Shown here one piece after another: positions 48,615-57,169 of a stretch of 64,000 nucleotides of DNA. Source of the stretch: CBDBLK01 sp965243145 (GTDB lineage Bacteria; Bdellovibrionota; Bacteriovoracia; Bacteriovoracales; Bacteriovoracaceae); assembly GCA_965243145.1 (NCBI GenBank), contig CBDEUB010000002.1:1-64000 (forward strand), written 5' to 3'. Position numbers and translations under genes: made by a program. Each line of letters begins with the position of its first letter. The first letter of the stretch is position 1. Under the pieces are notes generated by a model. The model searched no databases. It was not told where the DNA came from and worked only from the letters and a program-made list of their open reading frames with translations.

Positions 48615-50367
48615 AAAAGAATCACTACAAAAACGACGAAACAAAGACACCCTCGAAGGTTGGGCGGTAGTCAGGGTTTCGGTAGAAAATGAGGCCAAGG
48701 ATGGCTCGCCCACCCAGCAGCTCAATATGATTAAAGATTGGGCCAAGAGACAAAAGGAAAAGACGGGGAAAACATACAAAATCACCAAATACATCGTGGA
48801 AGATGGAAAGAGCGGGCGTTATCAGAACACCCACCGCAGAAAAGAAATCCTCCATCTCGCCGAACTGGTGAAAGTGGGAGGGATTGACTTTATTGTGCAG
48901 GAACGGCTCGACCGTTTTTCCCGCGATGAAGTCCTCAATATCCAGATCATGCGGGATGCCCGAAAAAACGGCGTTGAAATCCACGAGGTGAACTATGGCC
49001 AGTTTAACCCCAATGATCGGGGGCAACGGATGGCATGGAAGTTTCGCAATATTGAGGCGGGGGAGTACAGCGAAGGCGTTTCGGAAAATGTGGCGAGAAA
49101 ACACCGCTCAGCGATGGTTTTTAACGGCAAAGACCCTTCCCCCTGTCCCATCCTCGGACTTGGCCCACACCCTCGCTATGTAGGGATTTATCTTCCCAAT
49201 CGGGAAGAGTTAAAAATTTTCGAGGACATTGCCAGAAAGTTTATCGAATTTGGATACAGCAGAAAGGCCACCATTGCCTATTGCAACGAAAAATCCTATA
49301 AAACCAAGGTTTGGTGGACAAAGGAAAAAACCCGCAACGGTGAAATTGTCCCGCCCCAAAAGATGGGAGGAAAACCTTTTGACTGGAACTCCTTGCTGGC
49401 ACTACTTGGGAATCCCAAACTGAGGGGAAAAAATACTTTCTTCGACAACTGGAACCAGTTTCCCGACAAGCAGGACGATCATGGCCTCGTTGAATGGGAA
49501 TACAAGCACTATCGAGAGCATGGCCCCTTCTTTAGCAAGGAGTTTTTTCAGGAAATCGACGAGGGGCTTGAAAAGCAGGCCTACCGCTCGCGGGACAATG
49601 AATTTCTCTTTTCGGGGATACTCTATGCCCCAGACGGCTCGAAATATGGCGGAGAGGCCGCCAAAGGTGGCGAAAACCCCTACTACTACAACCGCAAGCT
49701 AAACAAGAGATTTTCCGCCAAACAAATTCACCAACTGGTGTTTGTCCGTCTTAGGGAAATGGTGGAGAAAAGCGGGCTTTTAGAGGAAAGCATTGCTCAT
49801 TTTGAGAAACACGAAGAGTTTGGACTTCCCAACTTCAAGAGAAGGCGGGAGGCGATGGAGAGGGAGTTGGGCAAACTGCAAAAACTGGTAGATAACTTCA
49901 GCGACTCCCTGAGAAAGCTGGTTTCCGAACAGCGAGGCAATCTTGAGGAAGTGATCAATGCCATGCTGGAAGAAAAGCAACGGGCCAAAGAGGAAATTGA
50001 GCAGCTAAAGGTGGCACTGGATGCGTTGGAAGAAGAGAAAACTCTTTTTCAAAGGGAACTCAGGGGCGGCCACAGGTTTAAATCCTTTGCTAAACTCTTG
50101 CTCGACAATTTGGAGAGCATTAACCCGATAGAACGAAAAAATCTGGTCAGGAAGCTGATTCCAAGGGCCACTATTGTTTTAGGGGAAGACGGCCAAAACA
50201 GGCTAGAACTGGTCTACAATTTGGAGGCCAAAGGTGATGGCGGAACGCCCAAAAAAAAAGAGGCCGAAGTTGTCCCCCTGGGGGGCTGGAGGACGGGAAG
50301 TGGCCTTTTGTCGCAGATGGTCGGAGCGACTGGATTTGAACCAGCGACCCCTATCCCCCCAGAATAG
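48604..50367 (+). CDS. Large serine recombinase C, truncated by integration at tRNA-Pro
   Basis: A 587-residue serine recombinase close to B: GWAVVRVSVENE (nucleophile Ser26), RFSRDEVLNIQIM, EYSEGVSENVARKHR. It has the same Cys-less ribbon position (FSGILYAPDGSKYGGEAAKGG) and a long coiled coil (about 405-500). Codons 1-571 precede the core at 50317. The last 16 residues (MVGATGFEPATPIPPE) are encoded antisense within the tRNA-Pro gene. In the circular element the frame would continue into the HTH frame at 29458-29940. Start GTG 48604 follows AAAGGAG. Confidence 0.85.
   Translation: MPLKKESLQKRRNKDTLEGWAVVRVSVENEAKDGSPTQQLNMIKDWAKRQKEKTGKTYKITKYIVEDGKSGRYQNTHRRKEILHLAELVKVGGIDFIVQERLDRFSRDEVLNIQIMRDARKNGVEIHEVNYGQFNPNDRGQRMAWKFRNIEAGEYSEGVSENVARKHRSAMVFNGKDPSPCPILGLGPHPRYVGIYLPNREELKIFEDIARKFIEFGYSRKATIAYCNEKSYKTKVWWTKEKTRNGEIVPPQKMGGKPFDWNSLLALLGNPKLRGKNTFFDNWNQFPDKQDDHGLVEWEYKHYREHGPFFSKEFFQEIDEGLEKQAYRSRDNEFLFSGILYAPDGSKYGGEAAKGGENPYYYNRKLNKRFSAKQIHQLVFVRLREMVEKSGLLEESIAHFEKHEEFGLPNFKRRREAMERELGKLQKLVDNFSDSLRKLVSEQRGNLEEVINAMLEEKQRAKEEIEQLKVALDALEEEKTLFQRELRGGHRFKSFAKLLLDNLESINPIERKNLVRKLIPRATIVLGEDGQNRLELVYNLEAKGDGGTPKKKEAEVVPLGGWRTGSGLLSQMVGATGFEPATPIPPE
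50314..50323 (+). other. att core at the tRNA-Pro end
   Basis: CAGATGGTCG, 9/10 identical to the inner cores. TGGTCG is the complement of the tRNA end CG-A-CCA, so the element replaces nothing essential: the CCA end stays intact at the junction. Confidence 0.7.
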
Positions 50368-50394
50368 TGCGCTACCAGGCTGCGCTACGCTCCG
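50318..50394 (-). tRNA. tRNA-Pro (anticodon GGG), CCA encoded
   Basis: On the minus strand the acceptor arm CGGAGCG (50394-50388) pairs with CGCTCCG (50328-50322), followed by A and CCA. D arm GCGC-AGCCTGGTA-GCGC. The anticodon arm CTATT-CTGGGGG-GATAG gives GGG with one G-U pair. T arm GCTGG-TTCAAAT-CCAGT. All arms are intact. It serves as the integration site of the array. Confidence 0.93.
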
Positions 50395-50522
50395 ACAGGC
50401 CCCTAGAGTAGGAATAAAGGGCGTTCCTGTCAACGGGGTTTGGAAAATCCTTGGCACAAAGAGTATTCTCGTGGGTGCAGGCCTGGGCCACAAAACCGGG
50501 TTTGCATTTGGGGAGGTGCGGT

Positions 50523-51917
50523 TTGGCCATATTGCTCAAAGATGTCTACACCACCGAATATCTGGCGCGAGTGGGCCAAGCGGTGGGGAAGCACAGTCCC
50601 GGTTTTCCGGTGAAGCGTTTTATCGCCCGCGTGCGCTGGGGGGATTGGAAGGCCCTGCCGTTTAAACAACGGGTGCGCCGCCTGTCTCTTTCGTTGGGGG
50701 AAATGCTGCCCGCCAATTATCCCCGGGCCTTGCAGATTGTGGTGCGCGCGGCGGGGGAGGGGTTTGAAGGTTATGCGGCCATTTTTTTTCCCGATTTTGT
50801 GGAAGTCTTTGGCCGCCATCCCTGCCACCGCCGCAAGAGTTTGCAAGCACTGGAAGTGTTGACTTCCTATTCCACTGCCGAGTACGCCATTCGCGCTTTT
50901 TTGCTCGACGACTTGAAGGGGGTGTTGGCCCAATTGAAGCGCTGGAGCGGGCATCCCGATGCACACATTCGCCGTTTGAGCAGCGAGGGCGCGCGTCCGC
51001 GCCTGCCCTGGGCACAGCACTTGGAGGCCTTCAAGCGCGATCCGCGGCCATTACTCCCCATTTTGCAAAATCTCAAATCCGACACTTCCGCCTATGTCCG
51101 CCGGTCGGTGGCCAATAACCTCAACGACATTTCCAAAGATCATCCCGATTTGGCCCTAGAGGTGGCGCGCGGGTGGGTGGCGGAAAGCGCACGCACTGCC
51201 GGCACCGCCAAGCACGGGTTGCGCACACTGCTCAAGAGTGGCCATAGCGGCGCTCTCCAGTTGTTGGGATGCCACCAGTTGGATGGCCTCAAACTGGTGG
51301 GCATGGAACTTTCATCCCGGCAGGTCGTGGCCCCGCAGAATTTGCGTTTGCGGGCCATCTTGCGTTTGCGCCGAAGGTTGCGCCTGCGCCTGGAGTACGC
51401 CCTTTATTTCCTCACCGCCAGGGGAACCTGGTCGCGCAAAGTGTTTAAGATTTCCGAGCGCTGGGCCAATGGGGGAGAGTTGGCGCTTCAATGGCGACAT
51501 TCCTTTAGGCCTTTGCAGACGCGCCGGTATTATTCGGGGGAGCACCGAGTGGCCTTGATCGTCAATGGCCGCGAAGAGAGCGCGCACTCTTTTGAGTTGC
51601 TTCCCGCCTATTGGGTGTATGTGGCCAGGACGCAAAAGAATAAACTCTACACCGGCATTACTACTGATTTACAGAGGCGTTTGCGTGAGCACGCCGGTTC
51701 ACCCCGTGGGGCCAAGGCCTTGCGGGGCGATCCTCCCCGGGAATTGGCCTATGCGGAGGCGGCCTTTTCCCGCTCCCAGGCGTTGGAACGGGAGGCCGCT
51801 ATCAAGCGTCTGTCCCGTCCCGGCAAGGAAGCTCTTCTTCGGGGGGAACCTCCCCGGGGTACACCTCCCCGCTTTCACCGTCATCTTCCCCTTCCCAGGG
51901 GTCGCGCAACTCCCTAG
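50523..51917 (+). CDS. DNA alkylation repair (AlkD-like) protein fused to a GIY-YIG domain
   Basis: A 464-residue protein. Residues 1-375 form an AlkD-like HEAT-repeat DNA alkylation repair protein (LLPILQNLKSDTSAYVRRSVANNLNDISKDHPDLAL; RTAGTAKHGLRTLLKSGHSGAL). Residues about 376-450 are a GIY-YIG domain: YWVYVARTQKNKLYTGITTDLQRRLREH, ELAYAEAAFSRSQALEREAAIKRLSR. The second domain matches small UvrC-like/YhbQ proteins. The fusion would join a base-lesion reader to a nuclease fold. TTG 50523 is preferred because GGGGAGGTG precedes it and the peptide MAILLKDVYTTEYL matches AlkD starts. Adjacent to the tRNA. Confidence 0.8.
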   Translation: MAILLKDVYTTEYLARVGQAVGKHSPGFPVKRFIARVRWGDWKALPFKQRVRRLSLSLGEMLPANYPRALQIVVRAAGEGFEGYAAIFFPDFVEVFGRHPCHRRKSLQALEVLTSYSTAEYAIRAFLLDDLKGVLAQLKRWSGHPDAHIRRLSSEGARPRLPWAQHLEAFKRDPRPLLPILQNLKSDTSAYVRRSVANNLNDISKDHPDLALEVARGWVAESARTAGTAKHGLRTLLKSGHSGALQLLGCHQLDGLKLVGMELSSRQVVAPQNLRLRAILRLRRRLRLRLEYALYFLTARGTWSRKVFKISERWANGGELALQWRHSFRPLQTRRYYSGEHRVALIVNGREESAHSFELLPAYWVYVARTQKNKLYTGITTDLQRRLREHAGSPRGAKALRGDPPRELAYAEAAFSRSQALEREAAIKRLSRPGKEALLRGEPPRGTPPRFHRHLPLPRGRATP

Positions 51918-52014
51918 GGGTTTCGGGGCCAGTCTTTTCCGTGTAACCGTGGGGGCAGTCCGGGCAGCCGGTTTGGCAGCAGGGGCGGACGGCCGCCGTA
52001 TTGGGCGAGGCCAT
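51802..52014 (-). CDS. Possible small Cys-rich protein (CCxxGCxxCPxGY)
   Basis: A minus-strand frame with CCQTGCPDCPHGYTEKTG, the pattern of DUF5522-like small proteins, followed by an acidic tail. The start could be ATG 52014 or 52086. Its 3' part overlaps the end of the AlkD-GIY gene, which weakens the call. Confidence 0.4.
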   Translation of the reverse strand: MASPNTAAVRPCCQTGCPDCPHGYTEKTGPETPRELRDPWEGEDDGESGEVYPGEVPPEEELPCRDGTDA

Positions 52015-52065
52015 GGACTGAGCATAGGCCAGTGGGGCCTTTTTGGCGATGCTGGGGGAAAGGAC

Positions 52066-52094
52066 TTGATTAACTATTAAAATCATACTATAAT
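52066..52094 (+). promoter_or_regulatory. Promoter of the hipBA-like operon
   Basis: TTGATT (52066-52071), 17 bases, TATAAT (52089-52094), 37 bases before the HTH gene. The stretch is sharply AT-rich compared with its flanks. Confidence 0.7.
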
Positions 52095-52130
52095 GTTAGC
52101 AATGGCCTAAAATAGTTTATAAGTATTATT

Positions 52131-52439
52131 ATGGTATCATTTATAACTCTGCCCCAGGCGCGGAATTTATTGCGTAAAAATGTGGTGGCCCGCCGCTTGC
52201 AGCATGGCCTCACTCAGGCCGGCCTGGCCCAGCGAGCAGGAGTGCCTCTGGCAACTTTGCGCAAATTTGAACAAAAGGGCCTTATCTCCCTGGAGTCCTT
52301 CCTCAAATTATTGATCATTGTAGGTGGCCTAGAGGCCATTCTCAAAGCACTGGCCCCTCCCGAACAAGTCTTTTCCTCCATCGACGAGGTTTTGCAAGAA
52401 AAACCTCAAAAAGAGCGCAAGAGGGGGTGGCGTCGGTGA
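52131..52439 (+). CDS. hipB-like: HipB-like HTH antitoxin/regulator
   Basis: A 102-residue XRE protein: RNLLRKNVVARRLQHGLTQAGLAQRAGVPLATLRKFEQKG, then SLESFLKLLIIVGGLEAIL. It is co-translated with the HipA-like gene (TGATG at 52437-52441). In HipBA systems it would bind the promoter and restrain the kinase. Confidence 0.75.
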   Translation: MVSFITLPQARNLLRKNVVARRLQHGLTQAGLAQRAGVPLATLRKFEQKGLISLESFLKLLIIVGGLEAILKALAPPEQVFSSIDEVLQEKPQKERKRGWRR

Positions 52440-53683
52440 TGCCTCCGGGTTCAGTGGCCCATATTGAAGTGGGGTTATCCTTCACTGGCGAGGTGGTGCC
52501 GGTGGGGCATTTGGCCCTGCGGAATGGGAGAATCTACTTTGAGTACAACGCCGCCTTTATCGAGAGTGGGCCAGAAATTTCTCCCTTCCGTTGCCCTTTG
52601 AGGCCAGGGGTGCAGACATTTGATCCCCATTTCTTTGATGGCCTGCCCGGGGTGTTTTACGACAGTTTGCCCGACGGTTGGGGGCGTTTGTTGTTGGATC
52701 GCCAAATGCGCTCAGAGGGGAGAACCCCCGCCAAGTTGTCGGCACTCGATCGCTTGGCCCATGTGGGGGATGGAGGCATGGGAGCGTTGGTGTATTCACC
52801 CAAGAGCGCGGACGACAAAGGCCTTTTGTGGGATTTGAGTTTGGAGAGTGTGGCCATAAGTACGCAACGGATTTTACAGGGGGAAGATCACGATATGTTG
52901 CGGGATTTGATTGCCCTCAATGGTTCTTCGGCGGGCGCGCGGCCCAAAATTATGCTTGGCCTGAGTGGGGACGGAAGCGAGATAGTTTATGGCAAGGATG
53001 CCGAGGGGGAGGGGTTTGAAATTTGGATGGCCAAATTTCCCAACACCAGCGATGGCCCCGACGCCGGTGCCATCGAATATGTCTACGCCCTGATGGCCAC
53101 TGAAGCGGGAGTGGAGATTCCCCAGGTGCGCCTGCTGCCCTCAAAATCTGGGCCAGGATATTTTGCCACCAAGCGCTTTGATCGCCGGGGGAGGGAGCGC
53201 TTTCACTGCCACAGCGTGTGCGGTCTGTTGCACTCGGATTTTAGAACCCCGTCCCTGGATTACCGCGACCTGGTCGCCCTGGCGGCCAGATTGGCCATGG
53301 ATGTGGGCCAGGGAGAAAAAATGTTTCGCTTGGCGGTGTTTAATGTTTTGGCCCACAACCGCGACGACCACAGCAAAAATTTTAGCTTTTTAATGGATTC
53401 CGCGGGCCAGTGGACTTTGTCTCTGGCCTACGACCTCACCTTTTCCTTTGGGCCAGGGGGAGAGCAGAGCACCACTGTCATGGGCGAGGGAAAAAATCCC
53501 GGCGGGGAGGATTTAATCCGCCTCGGCGGAGAGGTGGGCCTCTCCCGCACCACTGTCGATGCCGTTATCGAGCAGACCGTGCTGGCCTTGAGGCGGTGGC
53601 GTGAATTGGCCGAGGGCCATGGGGTCGCTCCGCAAAATATTGATTTGATTCAATCCAAACTCACCGCCCTCGCCGGCGGGTGA
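52439..53683 (+). CDS. hipA-like: HipA-like kinase toxin
   Basis: A 414-residue HipA-type Ser/Thr kinase: DSLPDGWGRLLLDRQM, GDGGMGALVYSP, NGSSAGARPKIMLG, WMAKFP, TKRFDRRGRERFHCHSV, and catalytic HNRDDHSKNFSFL with AYDLTFSFG. The HxRDDHxKN loop is the HipA catalytic motif. HipA phosphorylates glutamyl-tRNA synthetase in E. coli; the target here is unknown. ATG 52439 follows GAGGGGG. GTG 52427 is possible. Confidence 0.85.
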   Translation: MPPGSVAHIEVGLSFTGEVVPVGHLALRNGRIYFEYNAAFIESGPEISPFRCPLRPGVQTFDPHFFDGLPGVFYDSLPDGWGRLLLDRQMRSEGRTPAKLSALDRLAHVGDGGMGALVYSPKSADDKGLLWDLSLESVAISTQRILQGEDHDMLRDLIALNGSSAGARPKIMLGLSGDGSEIVYGKDAEGEGFEIWMAKFPNTSDGPDAGAIEYVYALMATEAGVEIPQVRLLPSKSGPGYFATKRFDRRGRERFHCHSVCGLLHSDFRTPSLDYRDLVALAARLAMDVGQGEKMFRLAVFNVLAHNRDDHSKNFSFLMDSAGQWTLSLAYDLTFSFGPGGEQSTTVMGEGKNPGGEDLIRLGGEVGLSRTTVDAVIEQTVLALRRWRELAEGHGVAPQNIDLIQSKLTALAGG

Positions 53684-53705
53684 GTTTTCTGCTACAACTT
53701 GGCCT

Positions 53706-54857
53706 ATGCATGAAACGGAAAAACAAGACCTCCACCGCCAATTGCGCGAACAGCTAAGAAAGTTCCGCCTGCAAAAAATTGAACCCTTTGCGCGGGAAGA
53801 CGACGAAAAGGGGCATTTTCGCCGGGAAATTTTTAGCGAGTTGGGGGAATTGGGGTTTTGTGGCCTTCCTACGGGGACGAATTACGGTGGGGCGGGCCTG
53901 GGCCTGGGGGATTATTGCGTGGCCTTGCAGGAGATTGCCCACTCCAGTGTGGCCCATGCAGTCACCTTATCGGTTTCCACCATGGTGCAGGGGATGATCG
54001 AGCGTTTTGGAGGCCAGGAGCAAAAAGACAAGTATTTGCCCCCGCTGGCCAGTGGCCAGGGCATTGGGGCCTTTTGTCTGAGCGAGGCGGGGGCGGGCAG
54101 TGATGCCGCCAGCTTGCAAACCGCCGCCCGCAGAGTTTCCGGCGGTTATCAACTCAAGGGCCACAAAATGTGGATTAGTTCGGCGGGCCTGGCGCAAACT
54201 TATGTGGTCATGGCGCGCACGGAGGGGGAAGGCCCACGGGGCATCAGTGCCTTTATCGTGGGGGCGGACAATCCGGGCCTGAAAATAGGCAAGCGGGAAA
54301 GCAAGATGGGTTGGCGCGCTAGCCCCACTTGCGAGGTGATTTTTGAAGACTGCCACATCGATGAAAAAGATCGCCTGGGGGCCGAGGGGGAGGGCCTCAA
54401 AGTGGCCATGGCGGCGTTGGATAAGGGGCGCATCACTATTGCCGCCATCGCCGTAGGCCTGGCCCAAAGGGCCTTGGACGAGGCCGCCACTTACGCTTTG
54501 GAGCGCCGGCAATTCGGCCAGGCCCTGTTTGACTTTCAGGGCCTGCAATTTATGCTCTCCGGTATGGCCACCGAAATCGAGGCGGCCCAGGCACTGGCGT
54601 TTCTCGCCGCAGACCTTTACGACACTGGCCGGCCGAGCATCAAACTTTCCTCCATGGCCAAACTCAAGGCCACCGATGTGTGTATGCAAGTCACCACTGA
54701 TGCAGTTCAAGTTTTGGGGGGAGTGGGTTATACTGCGGAATATCCCGTGGAGCGTTTGATGAGAGATGCGAAGGCCTTGCAAATTGTGGAAGGGGCCAAT
54801 CAAATTCAGCGCATGGTCATCGCCCGCCAACTCAAAAGGGAATACTCTGCCAACTGA
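53706..54857 (+). CDS. Acyl-CoA dehydrogenase
   Basis: A 383-residue flavoenzyme that oxidizes acyl-CoA to enoyl-CoA: FCLSEAGAGSDAASLQT, KMWISSAGLAQTYVVMART, RRQFGQALFDFQGLQFMLSGMA, VLGGVGYTAEYPVERLMRDAKALQIVEGANQIQR. The Glu of VEGAN is the expected catalytic base in short-chain enzymes. Standard length. It ends where the isomerase gene begins. ATG 53706 lies 22 bases after the HipA stop. Confidence 0.92.
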   Translation: MHETEKQDLHRQLREQLRKFRLQKIEPFAREDDEKGHFRREIFSELGELGFCGLPTGTNYGGAGLGLGDYCVALQEIAHSSVAHAVTLSVSTMVQGMIERFGGQEQKDKYLPPLASGQGIGAFCLSEAGAGSDAASLQTAARRVSGGYQLKGHKMWISSAGLAQTYVVMARTEGEGPRGISAFIVGADNPGLKIGKRESKMGWRASPTCEVIFEDCHIDEKDRLGAEGEGLKVAMAALDKGRITIAAIAVGLAQRALDEAATYALERRQFGQALFDFQGLQFMLSGMATEIEAAQALAFLAADLYDTGRPSIKLSSMAKLKATDVCMQVTTDAVQVLGGVGYTAEYPVERLMRDAKALQIVEGANQIQRMVIARQLKREYSAN

Positions 54858-54891
54858 AACCCGTCAGACTTCGCTGCGGCCCTCTCTCTCT

Positions 54892-56151
54892 TTGGAAGGG
54901 GTTGAGCATTTGCGCGCCCACGCCGCCTCTGCGGCCTCGGTGGCCATTCGGCAAAAAAAGTGGAGCGCCTTTGCCGAGGGATTGCGCTCGTCCGCAAGGG
55001 GGCCTTTCAATTTTGCGGAGCGGCCCGATTTGTTGGAGTCTTGCCGGGGTTTGTTTTCCCGTTTTGGGGAGAGGGAATATTTTTTTCACATTGGCATGGG
55101 CGGCCCCCACCTCGGCCCTAAGATGCTGGTTTCGGCGCTGCAAACTTCGCCGCTGCACTTCGAGTTTATTGGGCACCTCGACCCTCAACAATTGGCGCGG
55201 CAATTGCGCCATTGCGATTGGCGCAAGGTTTTAGTTTATGTTGTCTCCAAGTCGGGACAGACCGTGGAGACTTTGGCCAATTTGGCGGTGGTGGTGCAGT
55301 GGTTGCGGAATCTCGGATGCCGCACCGAAGATTTAAAAGAGTGCCTGGTTTTCGCCACCGATCCCTCTGATTCTCCCCTGTTGGAATTGGCCCAGACTTG
55401 GGGAGTGGAGGTTTTGGAAATTCCCCCTTCTTTGGGCGGGCGCTTTTCATCCCTGTCGCCGGTGGGCCTGTTGCCAGCGTTGTGGGCCAATGTCGAGGTG
55501 GGGGAATTGTGGCGTGGGGCCAGTTGCATGCGCCAGGACATGTTGCGCAGTGATGGGGAATGTGATCTTTCTCTGAGCGCCTTTACCCTTTTTGAATTGT
55601 GGCGGCGGGAGGGGATTGATCAGACTGTCATCATGCCCTACACCGCCCGCCTGGCCGATTTCAGTGCCTGGTTTGTGCAACTGTGGGCGGAGTCCTTGGG
55701 CAAGAAACTCGACCTTCAGGGGCGAGTGGTGTACTCTGGACTGACTCCCATCGCCGCCTGTGGGCCTGCGGATCAACACTCCCAGATGCAACTCTTTTTG
55801 GAAGGCCCCAGGGACAAGTGTCTGGTGGTGGTGGAAGTGGAAAATTTGGGCCACGACTTCCCTTTGCAAAACGGTGGGGAGATTGAAATGCTGCGCCGGT
55901 TAGGGCCATATTCTCTCGGGCAATTGTTGAGGGCCGAATTGAAAGGTTGTCTGCAGGCCTTGCGGGAGGCCCAGCGGCCCTATTTGCATTTGATCTTGCC
56001 CAATCTGCAACCGGCATCCCTGGGGGCCACGGTGGCCTATTTTGAGGGACTTACCGTTTTGATGGGAGAATATTTTAATATTGACCCTTTCGTTCAGCCG
56101 GGAGTGGAGGCGGGCAAGCGCCACGCCTTCCAGTTTTTAAAGGGGTTTTAA
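54892..56151 (+). CDS. pgi: Phosphoglucose isomerase
   Basis: Converts glucose 6-phosphate to fructose 6-phosphate. HIGMGGPHLGPKML resembles the sugar-phosphate loop, YVVSKSGQTVETLANL and GGRFSSLSPVGLLPA are family motifs, and QLWAESLGKKL and the ADQHSQMQLFLEGPRDK region carry catalytic residues. About 419 residues from TTG 54892, slightly short. The frame is open upstream to 54766, within the acyl-CoA dehydrogenase gene. TTG 54910 (after GGAAGGGG) or a CTG at 54848 are alternatives, so the start is uncertain. Confidence 0.85.
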   Translation: MEGVEHLRAHAASAASVAIRQKKWSAFAEGLRSSARGPFNFAERPDLLESCRGLFSRFGEREYFFHIGMGGPHLGPKMLVSALQTSPLHFEFIGHLDPQQLARQLRHCDWRKVLVYVVSKSGQTVETLANLAVVVQWLRNLGCRTEDLKECLVFATDPSDSPLLELAQTWGVEVLEIPPSLGGRFSSLSPVGLLPALWANVEVGELWRGASCMRQDMLRSDGECDLSLSAFTLFELWRREGIDQTVIMPYTARLADFSAWFVQLWAESLGKKLDLQGRVVYSGLTPIAACGPADQHSQMQLFLEGPRDKCLVVVEVENLGHDFPLQNGGEIEMLRRLGPYSLGQLLRAELKGCLQALREAQRPYLHLILPNLQPASLGATVAYFEGLTVLMGEYFNIDPFVQPGVEAGKRHAFQFLKGF

Positions 56152-56254
56152 AAATCTTATCCATCCGTACAATGTACCCCTGTTGTATTCGGCCCCGCCA
56201 GAGATTAAACTCTTGGAGTAAGCAAATATTGTTTTTAAGGGTGAACAGAAGTTT

Positions 56255-57169
56255 ATGAGCGGAGATTCGACCACCATTTTGACCAATATCCACGAAGTTT
56301 TGGGGGCCAGTGAGTCGGAGGCATCCGATCGGCCCGCTTCCCTAATCGTTTTGGGGGGGGAACTCAACGGCAATATTTTTGATTTGATCGAGGCCGAAGT
56401 GACCGCCGGACGCGACCCCAATAACGCCATCCCTCTGGATTTCCACGGCATTTCCCGTTTCCACTTTAAAATTTTCAGTTCCGAAGGGGGAGGAGAACAT
56501 CGCGTTGTCGACGCCGGTTCCAAAAACGGAACCTACCTCAACAACCAGAAGATTGAGGAGGAACAACTGCTGAACAAGGGAGACACCATTAAAATTGGCC
56601 CCATCGCCTTAAAGTACCTTCCCAAGGGCGACCCCGAGAGGCTCACTTACGACAAACTCCAACACGAGGCCACCACCGACGGACTCACCGGCTGTTATAA
56701 CAAGAGTTATTTTAACAACCACATTGAATTGGAGGTTAAAAGGTCGAAACTGAGTGGCCGGCCGCTGTCGCTGCTGGTGTTTGACCTGGATCACTTCAAA
56801 AAACTCAACGATACCTATGGCCACGATGCGGGGGATTTCGTGCTCAGGGAAGTGTCCGCTCTCATTCGTGACAATGGAGTGCGGGACAAAGACATTTTCG
56901 CCCGCTATGGAGGGGAAGAGTTTGTGGTCTTGTTGCCGGAGACGACTCTCAAACAGAGCTTTGAAGTTGCCGAACGCTTGCGCCAGAGCATCGAGCAATA
57001 CCAGTTTGTCTACGAGAATCAGACTTTGCAGGTTTCCGCATCCGTCGGAGTGGCCGACTACCGCCAGGGAGTGGTGAATGGAACCGATCTTTTCAAGCGC
57101 GCCGACGAGGCCGTGTACAAGTCCAAGGAAGGGGGCCGCAACCAAACCAATTTCTACCGTGCCGAGTAA
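56255..57169 (+). CDS. FHA-GGDEF diguanylate cyclase (DgcB-like)
   Basis: A 304-residue protein. The FHA domain (AGRDPNNAIPLDFHGISRFHFKI, VDAGSKNGTYLNNQ) binds phosphothreonine. The GGDEF domain has TDGLTGCYNKSYFNNH, FDLDHFKKLNDTYGHDAGD and an active GGEEF site, with RDKD five residues before it as inhibitory I-site. The same arrangement is seen in Bdellovibrio DgcB, which governs prey invasion. The nearby Ser/Thr kinase could supply the phosphothreonine input (inference). The stop codon lies inside a short repeat element. Confidence 0.88.
   Translation: MSGDSTTILTNIHEVLGASESEASDRPASLIVLGGELNGNIFDLIEAEVTAGRDPNNAIPLDFHGISRFHFKIFSSEGGGEHRVVDAGSKNGTYLNNQKIEEEQLLNKGDTIKIGPIALKYLPKGDPERLTYDKLQHEATTDGLTGCYNKSYFNNHIELEVKRSKLSGRPLSLLVFDLDHFKKLNDTYGHDAGDFVLREVSALIRDNGVRDKDIFARYGGEEFVVLLPETTLKQSFEVAERLRQSIEQYQFVYENQTLQVSASVGVADYRQGVVNGTDLFKRADEAVYKSKEGGRNQTNFYRAE

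Larger units (their letters stand above)
29458..50323 (+). mobile_element. Element C: mobilizable element with defence cargo, integrated at tRNA-Pro
   Basis: About 20.9 kb between the cores at 29455-29464 and 50314-50323. It has a TraD-type coupling protein, a relaxation protein, a candidate oriT, 60-bp repeats, a zinc-finger protein and a recombinase, but no VirB genes. Hence it probably uses another element's channel, such as element B's (inference). The cargo region 30-44 kb is AT-rich and poor in the GGCC motif that is common elsewhere. Confidence 0.75.

Noticed and set aside
51565..52080. 171-codon plus-strand frame over the end of the AlkD-GIY gene
   Set aside because: Out of frame with the GIY-YIG domain and without family motifs; a product of high G+C.
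53967..54830. 287-codon minus-strand frame opposite the acyl-CoA dehydrogenase
   Set aside because: It mirrors a fully conserved enzyme; composition is that of an antisense shadow.
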